A program made the position numbers and the translations under genes. From the NCBI GenBank assembly GCA_013339895.1, contig JABACO010000018.1:8181531-8245530 (forward strand): a stretch of 64,000 bases of DNA. Reading direction: 5' to 3'. Of this stretch, positions 17,651 to 27,794 are shown one piece after another. Every line of letters begins with the position of its first letter. Position 1 is the stretch's first letter. The DNA is from Ephydatia muelleri (taxonomy: Eukaryota; Porifera; Demospongiae; Spongillida; Spongillidae). Below the pieces are notes generated by a model, which worked only from the letters and a program-made list of their open reading frames with translations, was not told the origin of the DNA and searched no databases.

Positions 17651-20433
17651 ATGTACACATGTCACTTTATCATTTGGTCACTCCTTCAAAGGTCCGACGT
17701 TTCCCGCCGTGTCTTCGTGGTGCCTGTCTCCATGCCAACCTGACACACCCCCAGAAGGAAAAGGTTCTGAAAGACGTCAGTGAGGGGAAAGTTCAGGTCC
17801 TCCTGTTGTCCCCAGAGGCACTAGTGGGTGGAGCCAACTGGGGTGGGTGGAGCATCTATTCCCTCCGCAAGCTTCCCCCTGTGGCTTTCGCATGCATTGA
17901 TGAGGCGCACTGTTTATCATCATGGAGCCACAACTTCAGACCCTCCTACCTGCGCTTGAACAAGGTAATATGCATCTTAGTTGTTTAAAATGATAGTTAC
18001 ATATCAGAGGGTGGAGATTGGAGCCTGCATAGCCTTTAGTGCTAAATATGGGCTCGTGTATATGATGTCATCTGTATACAACGTGCAATAGTTGGTTTGT
18101 AAATAATAATAATAATAACGAATTATTACTTATTGACTGTTAGTCATGTCCTAATGGCCGTATGAACAGGTGCTTAAAGAGAGTCTAGGTGTGTCCTGTG
18201 TACTGGCCATCACCGCCACAGCCACCAAGTCCACTGCAGCCTCTGTGTCCAGCCACCTGGCCATTGCAGTGGAGAATATCATAAGAGGCACTGCTCTTCC
18301 AGACAACCTCACCATCACTGTATCCTGTGAAGAGGACAAGGAAAAGGTATCAGAAGAGCTGTTAGTTATACCCCATGCTCTTTCTAATTGTCCAATCATG
18401 TTGAACATTTGTAAAGTTCCCTCCACTCCTTTTAAAGTTCCCTCCCGCTGTCTGTTGGCAGGCCCTTGTGCAGCTGTTGCAGGGTCCCACTTACAGCTGC
18501 CTGTCCTCCATCATTGTGTACTGCACCAGGCAACAGCAGACGGAACGTGTGGCCCAGATCCTTCGTACCTGCGTCCACATGCAGGCTTTAGATGGGGAGG
18601 AGGAAGGGAAGGGGGAGGAAGAGGAAGAGGTGGGCATTAACAGGAAGAGGGGGAGCAGGAAGTCTGCCGTTGGATCAAAGCCAAAGAAGCAGAAGATATG
18701 GTCAGCAGAATGCTATCATGCCGGACTGCCTGCCAGTCAGAGGAGAAAGGTCCAATCGGATTTCATGGCCGGCAAGCTCAGGATTGTGGTGGCGACAGTT
18801 GCGTTTGGAATGGGATTAAATAAGTCTGATGTTAGAGCTGTCATCCACTACAATATGCCAAAGAGCTTTGAAGCTTATGTGCAGGAAATTGGGAGGGCAG
18901 GAAGAGATGGACTCACTGCCTATTGTCATGCGTTCATTGATGATGAGGTGACCGTTGTTTCTGTTGCTCAATATTTGTCTTTACTCCTCTCTCATCCTTC
19001 CACCCCTCCCCATCCTCCCATCCCACCCCCATCCTCCTCCCCATCCTCTCAGGGCTCTGATCTTGCAGAGCTGCGAAAGCATTTGAATGGACACATGGCT
19101 GACTGGTTCACTGTTAAGCAACTAATCACTCGTGTGTTCCCCAAGTGTCGCTGTAGAGAGGCCAAGGCTGTTGAAAGGACTGGGGCTGAGGTTGCTGAAG
19201 GGACTGGGGCTCAGGGTATTGAAGGGACTGGGGCTGAGAGCACCAAAGAAGAAGATATTTGCCCAAAGCCTTACGTTAGATGTTGTGAAGGTCACGAGGT
19301 TTCCATGATCATAGAGACGCTGGTACAGGCTCTTGACGTGAGTGAGGAGTGTGTCTCCACTCTGCTCTGCTATCTGGAGCTAGAAGAGTGGGTGGAGGTC
19401 CTGAGTCCCACTCTGGACACCTGCACTCTCAAGTGCTATGGGGGACACAGGCAGCTCCGTGCCCTGGCCACCAAGGTTCCTGCCATTGCAGCAGCTGTAG
19501 CCAGACTCAAAGAGAAAGGTCAGTATTTGTGAAGCCTCTTCGAGTTAATGGAGCACATCTGCACATTTGTCTACACTCATTAACATAACTCACACATCCA
19601 CACACACATCCACACCACACAACACACATATGCACACATGTATATACATGCGCACACACTAACACAACTCACTACACACATGCACACACACTAACACAAC
19701 TCACTACACACATGCACACACACTACACACAATAACATTACACACACTACACACATGCACACACACAGGTTTGGAGTTGGAAACAGCAAGTACTTTGTCT
19801 TTTTCGGTGACATCTCTATCAGATTCCATGGGCTGGCAGTCCAGCATTGTTCGATCTGAGCTGAGGGGTCTTCAAAATAATGACAGAGGTACCAGCGGCA
19901 AGCCAAACCTCGCGAGCAGCGTAATGGTGGAGTTCACGGACCTGTCATACCACCTCCGTTGCCCTGGAGACCTAACAAACACGCAGCTGGACGGCCTGTG
20001 TGACCAACTTCATCTGAGAATGAGAGAGCACCAGGAGGAGGAACTGCACAACCTCCACCTCCTCCATGGGGTACTCAGGTCCTCTGTCAGGGGGCAGCAG
20101 CTGAAACACCTCATACAGCTGTACTTTGAGGATTGCTTGGATGACATAACCCTCACAAGTCTTGGCGTGCACATTTCCAAGCCGAGCCATTCTATTGGTG
20201 CAGATCTGAGGACCCAGATCTCAAGGGATGTGCGCAACTTGGTTGGTGTGCATTCTGATCGTGATTTCACAGGTCGTGCCATTGCCAGGATATTCAGTGG
20301 CATCTCGAGTCCTTGCTACCCTGCCGAAGTGTGGGGAAGAAAGAGCAACGCTTGGAGAAAGTATATTTCTGTGGACTTTGAACAGTTGTGTCAGCTAGCT
20401 ACACAGGAGTTATTAGCAATGAGAGGTCACTGA
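14450..20433 (+). CDS. RECQL4: ATP-dependent DNA helicase Q4 (RecQ4 with Sld2-like N-terminus)
   Basis: A RecQ-family helicase whose N-terminus acts in replication initiation (Sld2-like). Exons 14450-14539, 14604-14637 and 14696-14742 encode [20 protein letters not shown] and [14 protein letters not shown], matching the vertebrate Sld2-like start. A poorly conserved linker follows, with a coding repeat at 15.8-16.0 kb. Exon 16509-17039 carries [12 protein letters not shown] and a CCHC zinc knuckle ([14 protein letters not shown]). Helicase motifs: [18 protein letters not shown] (Walker A), [17 protein letters not shown] (DEAH), TATAT, and [19 protein letters not shown] with [10 protein letters not shown]. 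Later exons: 17692-17964, 18170-18346, 18462-18947, 19053-19518, 19769-20433. The end ([20 protein letters not shown]) matches human RECQL4. Exons between 15.4 and 16.5 kb are uncertain because the frame breaks in the repeat. Confidence 0.95.
15817..16020. repeat. ~24-bp coding tandem repeat (VNTR) within RECQL4
   Basis: About eight units of GGTGACCAGGCTGTGAGGACACA, read as GDQAVRTQ. Several units carry 1- to 3-nt length differences: 23 nt at about 15865, extra bases at about 15917, 15960 and 15983. These break the frame (TGA at 15879-15881), but the net change across the array is a multiple of three and the GDQAVR frame is regained by 15975. This is either sequencing error, a polymorphic array, or splicing within the array. 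Confidence 0.9.
17391..17655. repeat. (TG)n microsatellite with the RECQL4 donor at its edge
   Basis: The exon ends GAGGACCAG at 17390 and the intron begins directly with GTGTGTGTGTATGTG. The repeat (TG with ATG and CTG interruptions) fills most of this intron up to about 17655; the acceptor follows at 17691. The donor itself is therefore part of the repeat. Confidence 0.93.
19590..19768. repeat. (CA)n-rich repeat in the last RECQL4 intron
   Basis: Degenerate repeat of ACACAACTCACTACACACATGCACACACACTA-type units, running into the CACACAG acceptor at 19768 of the last exon. Confidence 0.88.
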
Positions 20434-20489
20434 ATTGTGGGGAGGACTGAAAAATGCTCTAAAATTTCAACCTTTTTTATGTCAGAGTT

Positions 20490-20650
20490 TGTTACATTGG
20501 CACATCTACATCTAACACTGGTGACTACCATATATCTATAGCTGTCTTGAGTGGCATTTTTTGGGTTCCTCTGCATTCATTTTGGTTCAGAAATATGAAA
20601 TCTGCTCTCTGCAGAGAATCTTTACACAGCCATCTTTAAAACATAAACAG
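20490..20650 (+). repeat. dispersed repeat, copy A (direct repeat with 23445-23600)
   Basis: About 160 bp (TTACATTGGCACATCTACAT..., then GTGGCATTTT, GGGTTCCTCTG, TTTTGG.TCA.AAATAT) with clear, diverged similarity in the same orientation to 23445-23600. The two copies flank the 9-bp repeat and the LINE relic. It may be an old dispersed element or the edges of a duplicated block. Confidence 0.8.
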
Positions 20651-20783
20651 TAGGGGTCTAATTAAAACGTAAAACTCCAGTGCTACTGCATAACATATCT
20701 TACGTAATCAAATTGGATGGGCTTTGCTTTTCAACATGCCCCCGACACAAAACAGAATTTACTGCTTAAAATTTATATGAGCG

Positions 20784-21112
20784 ATGTACAGAGGGTACAG
20801 AGAGTACAGAGGGTACAGAGGGTACAGAGTGTACAGAGGGTACAGAGGGTACAGAGGGTACAGAGAGTACAGAGGGTACAGAGGGTACAGAGTGTACAGA
20901 GGGTACAGAGGGTACAGAGGGTACAGAGAGTACAGAGGGTACAGAGGGTACAGAGTGTACAGAGAGTACAGAGGGTACAGAGGGTACAGAGTATACAGAG
21001 GGTACAGAGTGTACAGAGGGTACAGAGGGTACAGAGGGTACAGAGAGTACAGAGGGTACAGAGGGTACAGAGTGTACAGAGGGTACAGAGGGTACAGAGT
21101 GTACAGAGGGTA
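20784..21112. repeat. 9-bp minisatellite GTACAGAGG
   Basis: About 36 copies of TACAGAGGG with TACAGAGAG, TACAGAGTG and one TACAGAGTA variant. The variants recur in the order GGG-GGG-GTG-GGG-GGG-GGG-GAG, so a higher-order unit of roughly 60-70 bp has been copied. Open in several plus-strand frames; not coding. Confidence 0.95.
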
Positions 21113-21119
21113 TTGTATG

Positions 21120-22700
21120 TTGGTTTTGAAGGGCTCTAAAGAATGCAGGGCAGGAGTTACACAGGGTGACCCACTGTCTATGTTTTTCTATGCAGTAGCT
21201 GTTTTGCCATTGATCAGGTCTCTTGCTTCCAAACCAAACTTTCTACAGTGCTGGTATGCAGATGACTCACATGTGCAGGGAAGCTGTCACAAATTTGTTT
21301 GTGGCTGATAAACTCATTCAACTAGGACCAGCATATGGCTACTTTGTAGAACCAACCAAAAGTGTTCTAGTAGTAGTACCACAATATGAAGATGCAGCTA
21401 AAGACTACTTCAAAGACTTGGGGATTACGGTGTCAGTGGCCATCTCTTCCTTAGAGGTGTGATTGGTTCTTAGGAGGACTGCAAAAACTTTATGAAACAA
21501 AACATTGACCACTGGGTGGAGGTTGTCAACAAAGTATCCAAGGAGCAGTCAAGGCGCCTCAGGTGGCTTTTAGCACTATTATCAAATCACTGCAGTGCAA
21601 ATGGGAGACCTTACAGCATGCGATAACAACACAGTTTTTTCCTTCTTTACTAGAAGGAGCGGTCACTGATAATGAAAAGCTTTTGTTTCAGTTGCCAACA
21701 TCCTTTGCTGCTCTTGGAATTTATGATGCAACTGCACTGCAAGCATACAACACATCCAAACATGGCATGCCACGGTGAGTGAAGCGACTAAGGATGTGAT
21801 TGACTTCCAGCTCTTAATACTACCAGGAAGTCGAGGGTTAAGGCTAAGGAACAAGACTACATGCTACAATTTGAGAGTATCATACTTACCTTTAGCTATG
21901 ATTGACAAAGAGCAATTCGAAGAGCACTGAAAGGAAAGGCATTAACTTAGCTCATCGTACTTCCACTTCAGAAATACCACTTTGACTTGTCCCCTATGCA
22001 GTTCCAAGATGGTCTAGCCATACGTTATTTGCGGGATCCTCCTTGTCTACCTCCCAGATGTGATGGATGTGGGACCACCTTGTCCCTTCAACATGTCCTG
22101 GATTGCAACAAGGGAGGACTTGTCATTCAGAGACATAATGAAATCAGAGACTGCATAGGAGATATGGCGGAGCCAAGTCATCAAGGAGCCAGTTGTCAGA
22201 GAAGCTGATGTTAGCACAGGAGATGATGGGCTGCGACTTGATTTGGCTCAGGTGGAGGCATTATTTGGGGATAAGAGGTGCATGGCAACCTCAGGTGGAG
22301 GCATTATTTGGGGATGAGGTGCATGGCAACCTCAGGTGGAGGCATTATTTGGGGATAAGAGGTGCATGGCAACCTCATGTGGAGGCATTATTTGGGGATA
22401 AGAGGTGCATGGCAACCTCATGTGGAGGCATTATTTGGGGATAAGAGGTGCATGGCAACCTCAGGTGGAGGCGTTATTTGACATCAAAGTCATTGACACT
22501 GATGCTCCATCTCATCGCAACTGTTCACCTGAATCAGTCTTGGAGTCTGGAGCTAAAAAGAAGAAGAGGATTTATGAGCAGGCTGTATCTGAGCGGAGAG
22601 GAAACTTTACACCACTAGTGATGTCAGTTGATGAACTTCTCCACAGAGAGGCTGGACATTTTTTGAAAAGACTAGTGGCAAACCTGTTGGCTTGGTAGTG
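21120..22700 (+). mobile_element. decayed non-LTR retrotransposon (RT C-terminal part, zinc knuckle, nuclease-like domain)
   Basis: Broken frames in one orientation. 21130-21300 encodes AGVTQGDPLSMFFYAVA and QCWYADDS, the reverse-transcriptase GxxQGDPLS and YADD catalytic motifs. 21563-21780 and 21987-22208 continue with FQDGLAIRYLRDPPCLPP and CDGCGTTLSLQHVLDC, a Cys-Cys-His-Cys knuckle placed after the RT as in LINE families with a restriction-like endonuclease. RHNEIRD and then VIDTDAPSHRN follow (22460-22520). Several stops and frame changes separate the segments, so the copy is dead. No 5' end or target-site duplication was identified. The family name is not assigned. Confidence 0.85.
22245..22475. 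repeat. 41- to 43-bp tandem repeat inside the LINE relic
   Basis: Five copies of a 41- to 43-bp unit ending GTGGAGGCATTATTT. Each unit encodes WQPQVEALF, so this is an internal tandem duplication of the retrotransposon's own coding sequence between VREADVSTGDDGLRLDL and FDIKVIDTDAPSH. The same duplication occurs in the relic at 49.1 kb. Confidence 0.93.
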
Positions 22701-23444
22701 TCACTCAGCAGAAGTTCGACGCCGCACACAACTTTATACCATCTCAGTGGGCGAAACAGAGAAGTGTGTGAGTCGTGCTTTGCCCTACCGCCTGTGTCAG
22801 GTGTAGGGGTCCATTTAGCCCCACTGTTTTTTTGTTTTTTTTTTGTCTTTTGTTCGTCCTTTTTTATTGTCGATGCTGCTGCAGCAACCTTCTTATTGTC
22901 TTTCGCTTTTGGTTTAGTTCAGCATGTAATCGGGTAATTTTGTAAACGCTGTGTAGTTTCGTGCACATCGTTTATCTACATCCTATCGTTGATCAATTTA
23001 ACCAAGGACAGTGTCCTGACCAAATCGATGGGTTGCCTCCCCCAGGGATCATTGGACTACAATTTTAGGACTTGCGTCCATTTCACCATATGAATGCGAT
23101 GTGTAGGCTGAGTGTTGATATCAGGCTCAATGAAATCATGCTTTCCTCTTTGTTGAACGCTGGTCGGGTCCTCGTCCGCAAAATAAACAATTGACATGTC
23201 TAAAATACTAGTAAATAATACCAAATTAAGATTATCACACGAGAGCGGATGACTGCTTGTTCCCATTGGCAACCCATGCCATGCCATGCATATGCGCTTC
23301 CAATTGAATAGATACGAGCTGAAAATGTGTTCCTGTTCGTATAAGCATGTGAGCAAAAACAAATCCTGAATTCGACCCTCAAAAGTCATTCTTAAGGATT
23401 GGGGAGCTTCAAAGGTCATCCTTAGGATAAATTAATACAAGTAT
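22701..23444. other. no gene recognised; tail of retroelement region
   Basis: Contains T-rich runs (22828-22866) and short frames without family resemblance. 22700-22900 may be LINE 3' sequence. No splice-consistent coding block was found on either strand. Confidence 0.5.
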
Positions 23445-23600
23445 ACATTGGTGCATCTAATACTGGTGACTAAAATATTTCCATAGCAGTCTAAGTGGCA
23501 TTTTGGGGTTCCTCTGTGATAGTTTTGGCTCAAAAATGTTGAAATCTTCTCTCTGTAGCCTTGTTAGGAAGTCTTCACACAACACCTTATATAAACAGAG
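23445..23600 (+). repeat. dispersed repeat, copy B
   Basis: Diverged direct copy of 20490-20650 (ACATTGG.GCATCTAA.ACTGGTGACTA, GTGGCATTTTGGGGTTCCTCTG). Its end overlaps the last codons and stop of NDUFAF6 (23587), so the gene's 3' end may have been captured from, or built into, the repeat. Confidence 0.78.
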
Positions 23601-24013
23601 AACCATTTTTAACATGGCAGATCTTAAGAGTGGACCTGATACCTACAGCTGGAAGTAGTGCTCTTGTTACCATGGAGTCAAGTTTGTTGCCAAGGGAACG
23701 AGCCTACAGCTGCACCGATGATGGAGTACATTGTATAGCGATTGCAAACTACCTTAAGTAGGTGGGTGTGGCCTAGACTGGCAAAGTCATACACTGCATT
23801 GTGCACGGATTGGTTAGAAGTCTCCTCCGCTCTTATAAAACTCTCCTGTGAAGCACCATGCTTGAAGAAGGGACAAAGGGGAGGAGGAAGAGGAGGTGTG
23901 GCATACATATAAACCTTTACATTTGGTGTTTACAGTACAGGAACATATATATCAGTGTGGGCACACCCACCACACACATGCACAACACACACCACACACA
24001 CACACCACACACA

Positions 24014-24077
<64 letters not shown>

Positions 24078-25210
24078 ACACACACCACACACACACACAC
24101 ACACCCCGAGCAGGGTGAATGCTAATGTCTGTGCAAACATCGCTGTACAGCTGTACTTAGGGAAGGAGGGGTGTGGTCTTACTCTCATAATGATGTCCAT
24201 AGGGACGAAGACACACCTCTGTGTGCGATGATAAGCTGCAGCTCGTAGGACAGTGCAGATGCCCTCGGCCTTACCAAGATGGCTGCATGCGTGATCAGCT
24301 GCCACGCTCCTCACACCTGTGGTCAAAACGTCCTCAACACAGAGAGCACTCAACCCTTGCAAGTACCCATGGCTTCTAGTGTGAGGTAAAGAAGGGAAGA
24401 GAACGTATTCTCGGAGTAGTCCTCCAGCTCTCTGGTAGAAGAGTAGTGACTCAATGATAGGTTTGCTTCCTGTATTTTTACATTACAGTGGTGGTACTGT
24501 GATAGAGAAATGAGCATGCACGTTTGCATACCCTTGAGTCCAACAGTCTGCTGAACCACAGCTTTGAGAGTTTGTACCGCCCAACTGCCTAAATAGGTTA
24601 ATACAATTATTAACCTGTTTAGGAATGTGTATGAGGAATTTACAGTTGCCAGGGTTACAGCCACTGGGTGTTTCGGAGGTTCCTTCTGTGAAAATATTTG
24701 TGAAAACTTAGCATTTGTAACTAGTCCTATACCTTATAAATAGCATCAATACTGTCCCTCCAGAATTGTACTCTCATCTTTCCAGTAGCCTTCTCCGTTA
24801 CCAACTCTCTGATCTAGCATATGTTTCAGGCTTAGTGATTGAAGAATGGGCACGAGGAGCATACTTGTGCCGTTTCAACGTTGAAAGCCCTTATGGCGAA
24901 GACCGCTGATTGAACCTCTTTGGGCAGAAGAAGAGTGCACAAGTAGTGATCGAAGTCGTGTTTTCTAGGGAACATAATGTGCACTAAAAGCCACCATTTT
25001 TACGATATGCTTTTACCTCACTAACTCCAAACAGTAGTTGCCATTATTTGCAGCTGTTGCGTATAATCTTTTAGCGTGTTTCAAATACATCGACAGTGTT
25101 GTCCAAATAAGATTTAAATACACAAAATTTATAACCAGATGGATTGCTGCGTAATGTGTTTGGGGCCGAGATGACTCCGCCCCACACCGCCACGTCCTCC
25201 CGACAGCCAC
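23587..25210 (-). CDS. NDUFAF6: NADH dehydrogenase (complex I) assembly factor 6
   Basis: A mitochondrial squalene/phytoene-synthase-fold protein needed to build complex I. Exons read on the minus strand: 25210 (or the internal ATG at 25090) to about 25019 (ending [11 protein letters not shown]), about 24968-24862 ([20 protein letters not shown]), about 24790-24735 ([20 protein letters not shown]), about 24690-24620, about 24597-24533 ([11 protein letters not shown]), about 24470-24375 ([20 protein letters not shown]), 24360-24135 ([29 protein letters not shown]), about 23880-23770 ([20 protein letters not shown]) and 23718-23587. Order and spacing match the human protein throughout. [13 protein letters not shown] at 25090 looks like a mitochondrial presequence and is the likelier start. 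The last exon's C-terminus is short and overlaps a dispersed repeat. Confidence 0.92.
23966..24105. repeat. (CA)n microsatellite in NDUFAF6 intron
   Basis: CA repeat with CACCACACAC interruptions between two NDUFAF6 exons. Confidence 0.93.
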
Positions 25211-25257
25211 GGATGCTATAATTCACCCATACAACGAAACACTACAAAAAATAGATT

Positions 25258-27717
25258 TCAACAAACAAAATACGAAAGGAAAAAAAAAAAAAAAGGAACA
25301 AATGGTTTGCAGAACGACTCCCCTATCGCGGGATAGTGATGTGTGAGTGGGCGACTTTTGCCTGCCCGGGCTTCCGGGCTCTGCGTGAAAACAAAAAGAA
25401 CACACATATATAAACCACGTGACCACCTTGATAACAGCCCGCCCTGTGTCACTACTTGCCTGGCACTGTTAAGTTTTCTCAGCTGCAGCTGTTTCTCCTG
25501 AATAATCTCAGCCAACTGGTCGCTGCCATTAGTGGGATCATCGCGCACCATGTGCTGGAACTGCTTGGACATCCGAGTGATGTCTTCCCTCAGGGAACGA
25601 ATGGTACAGTACAACTCCTCACCCTCCTCCACAGCACTGCGCATCTCCAGATGCACCAGGAGGGAACACAGCTCCAACTCCTCAGAGAAGGCATTCTTCA
25701 GAGGCACGGAGCGGTACCCTGTACGCAGGCACTGCACAGGGAACACTGCCTGGCCAAGGAAGTTTGCATCTCCAAACGCGTCTTCGTCTAGCACTGTGAA
25801 CCTCAGCAGGGCAAGGGATGGATTGTTGATATCAAAGTCACACCCTTCGTTCCAAACAGGGTTAAACCCATTCTCCTCTGTTGAGAATCTCATGACGACA
25901 AACATTCCCTCTTGACAATGGCAACAACTCACTGCAAGTGCTTGTACGGTACTTGTTGTAATCCACCTCCACACCAATCACCTCCACCTCCACCAGTGGG
26001 CACGTCATGCCGCGCCCTTGCCTCAGCAGGTGACGCCCACCAATGATCTACAGTTGTCATAGTAACCAAACGTGGATACACGGGTCACATGATGTAACCA
26101 TGCCAACCTGCACAGAGAGGGTGATGGGATTGGTTTTCTGAGTGCTGATGTCCAAAGGGTTAAACCCTGCGTCGAACATGCAATCTGCCATTAGCACATA
26201 ACCACACCTACAAATGAAGGGTGGGAGGGAAGGAGGGTGGGAGGGAAGGTTTGGAGATTATACAAAGCCCTTGAACAGATGAGACTCACTTTCCATTCTG
26301 CAGGAACTTTCCCTCGTTCAGTTGCATGAACTTGTCTCCAGTCTGGTAGTTGAGGGACACCATCTGACAGCCTCCGTTCCACATGGGGACCGGGTCATAA
26401 TTACTCGAGTCCAGTCTCTGTCCCTTGGGGTACACCCTGTTCAGGTATGTGTGGGCGTGTCTAGGGGAGGGGTCAAGGAATACTCCCCTCCAGTAAATAG
26501 CCTTACACCAGAAGGCACACTTAGATGGTGGAACAGTACAATCCAACATAGAACAACATCCCCATGGAACAAGGCCAAGCCTATAGAACATGGCCACACC
26601 CGGAACAAGGGCACACCCTTTATCCCTCCAGAACAGAAACAGGATACACCAGAAACTGTGCAGCTAAACTCTTATTGTGGACAATCTTCTCCACCCTGGT
26701 CTCAACAAATGAACACATGTTGTAGTACTTGCCCATATCGTTCACTGGGTGGGCATCAAAAGGAAAAGTCACCTGAAATCCACAACCCTTAACCCACACC
26801 TACTTTTGTTTTCATCAAAAGGCACAGGACGACAGTAGGCGATGATATCGGACATCTCAATAGCAATCCTTTTCTTCTGCTCGTCCTTCTTTCTTTCCTT
26901 CTCTTTCTCCATCTGAGCCAGAGCATGCGAGTTAGCTTTATTGCGAGCCTCGTCGATCGCTTTTTGCCATTTAAGGATCTCCTCTAAGGACTGTGCCGCC
27001 ACCATGAGCCCCACATGGTTCTCCTTCTCCTGCTCAGTGCACTCCGCCTTCAACACAGGAACAATTTTCAGGGCGTAAAGATTGTTCGAGGAGAGATGAT
27101 GGATCTCTGTGGTACAACCGGAAATGTCGATGGCACCTTGCTGCAGATTCCCCAGTTGCCTGTCCTCTGTGACCTCATCCAGCTGCACCTCCTCCACGTG
27201 GTTGGCAGGAAACCACTTCTGCTTCTTGTTTCCACAGTCTCCCTTCCACCAGCCCCCTACATGCTTCTCCACATTGGTTACCATGGCGTCCTTACAGAAG
27301 GACAGTTCGTCGGGCCGCACAGCTGTGTAGTCAAAGAGAGCCTTACAGGTGATGGGTGTGGCCTTCTCCTCGTTAAAGGTGTAGTAAATAGGATGATAGT
27401 ACACATCATCTGATTCCTGTGTAAATAAACATCAGGTGATATCATGTGACCCCCCTTTTACCATGGCAACTCACGGCTTCCCCGAGGCTTTTCAGCAGAT
27501 CCTCATTGATGGCATACTTCAGTCTCATTCGCCGATACAGTGGGTTGGCCTCGTAATACTGGACCAGCTCCGTAAGGCTGTCAAAGATGGCAGAGCCGAT
27601 GGAATACTGGCCACCATCCACCTCGATACGACAATGCTTCACTTTGCCCTCAGCCCTGTAGGACATGAATATGGAAAGCACATTCACACGCAAACACACT
27701 CACATACACACAGAGAT

Positions 27718-27794
<77 letters not shown>

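Noticed and set aside
17299-17988. 229-residue plus-strand frame with CVCVCMCV run and a helicase-like end
   Set aside because: Reads through the TG-repeat intron of RECQL4; only the last part from 17692 is a real exon.
20717-21308. YRGYREYRG / VQRVQR repeat proteins
   Set aside because: 9-bp minisatellite shadows; the tail with QGDPLS is the LINE, not a fusion gene.
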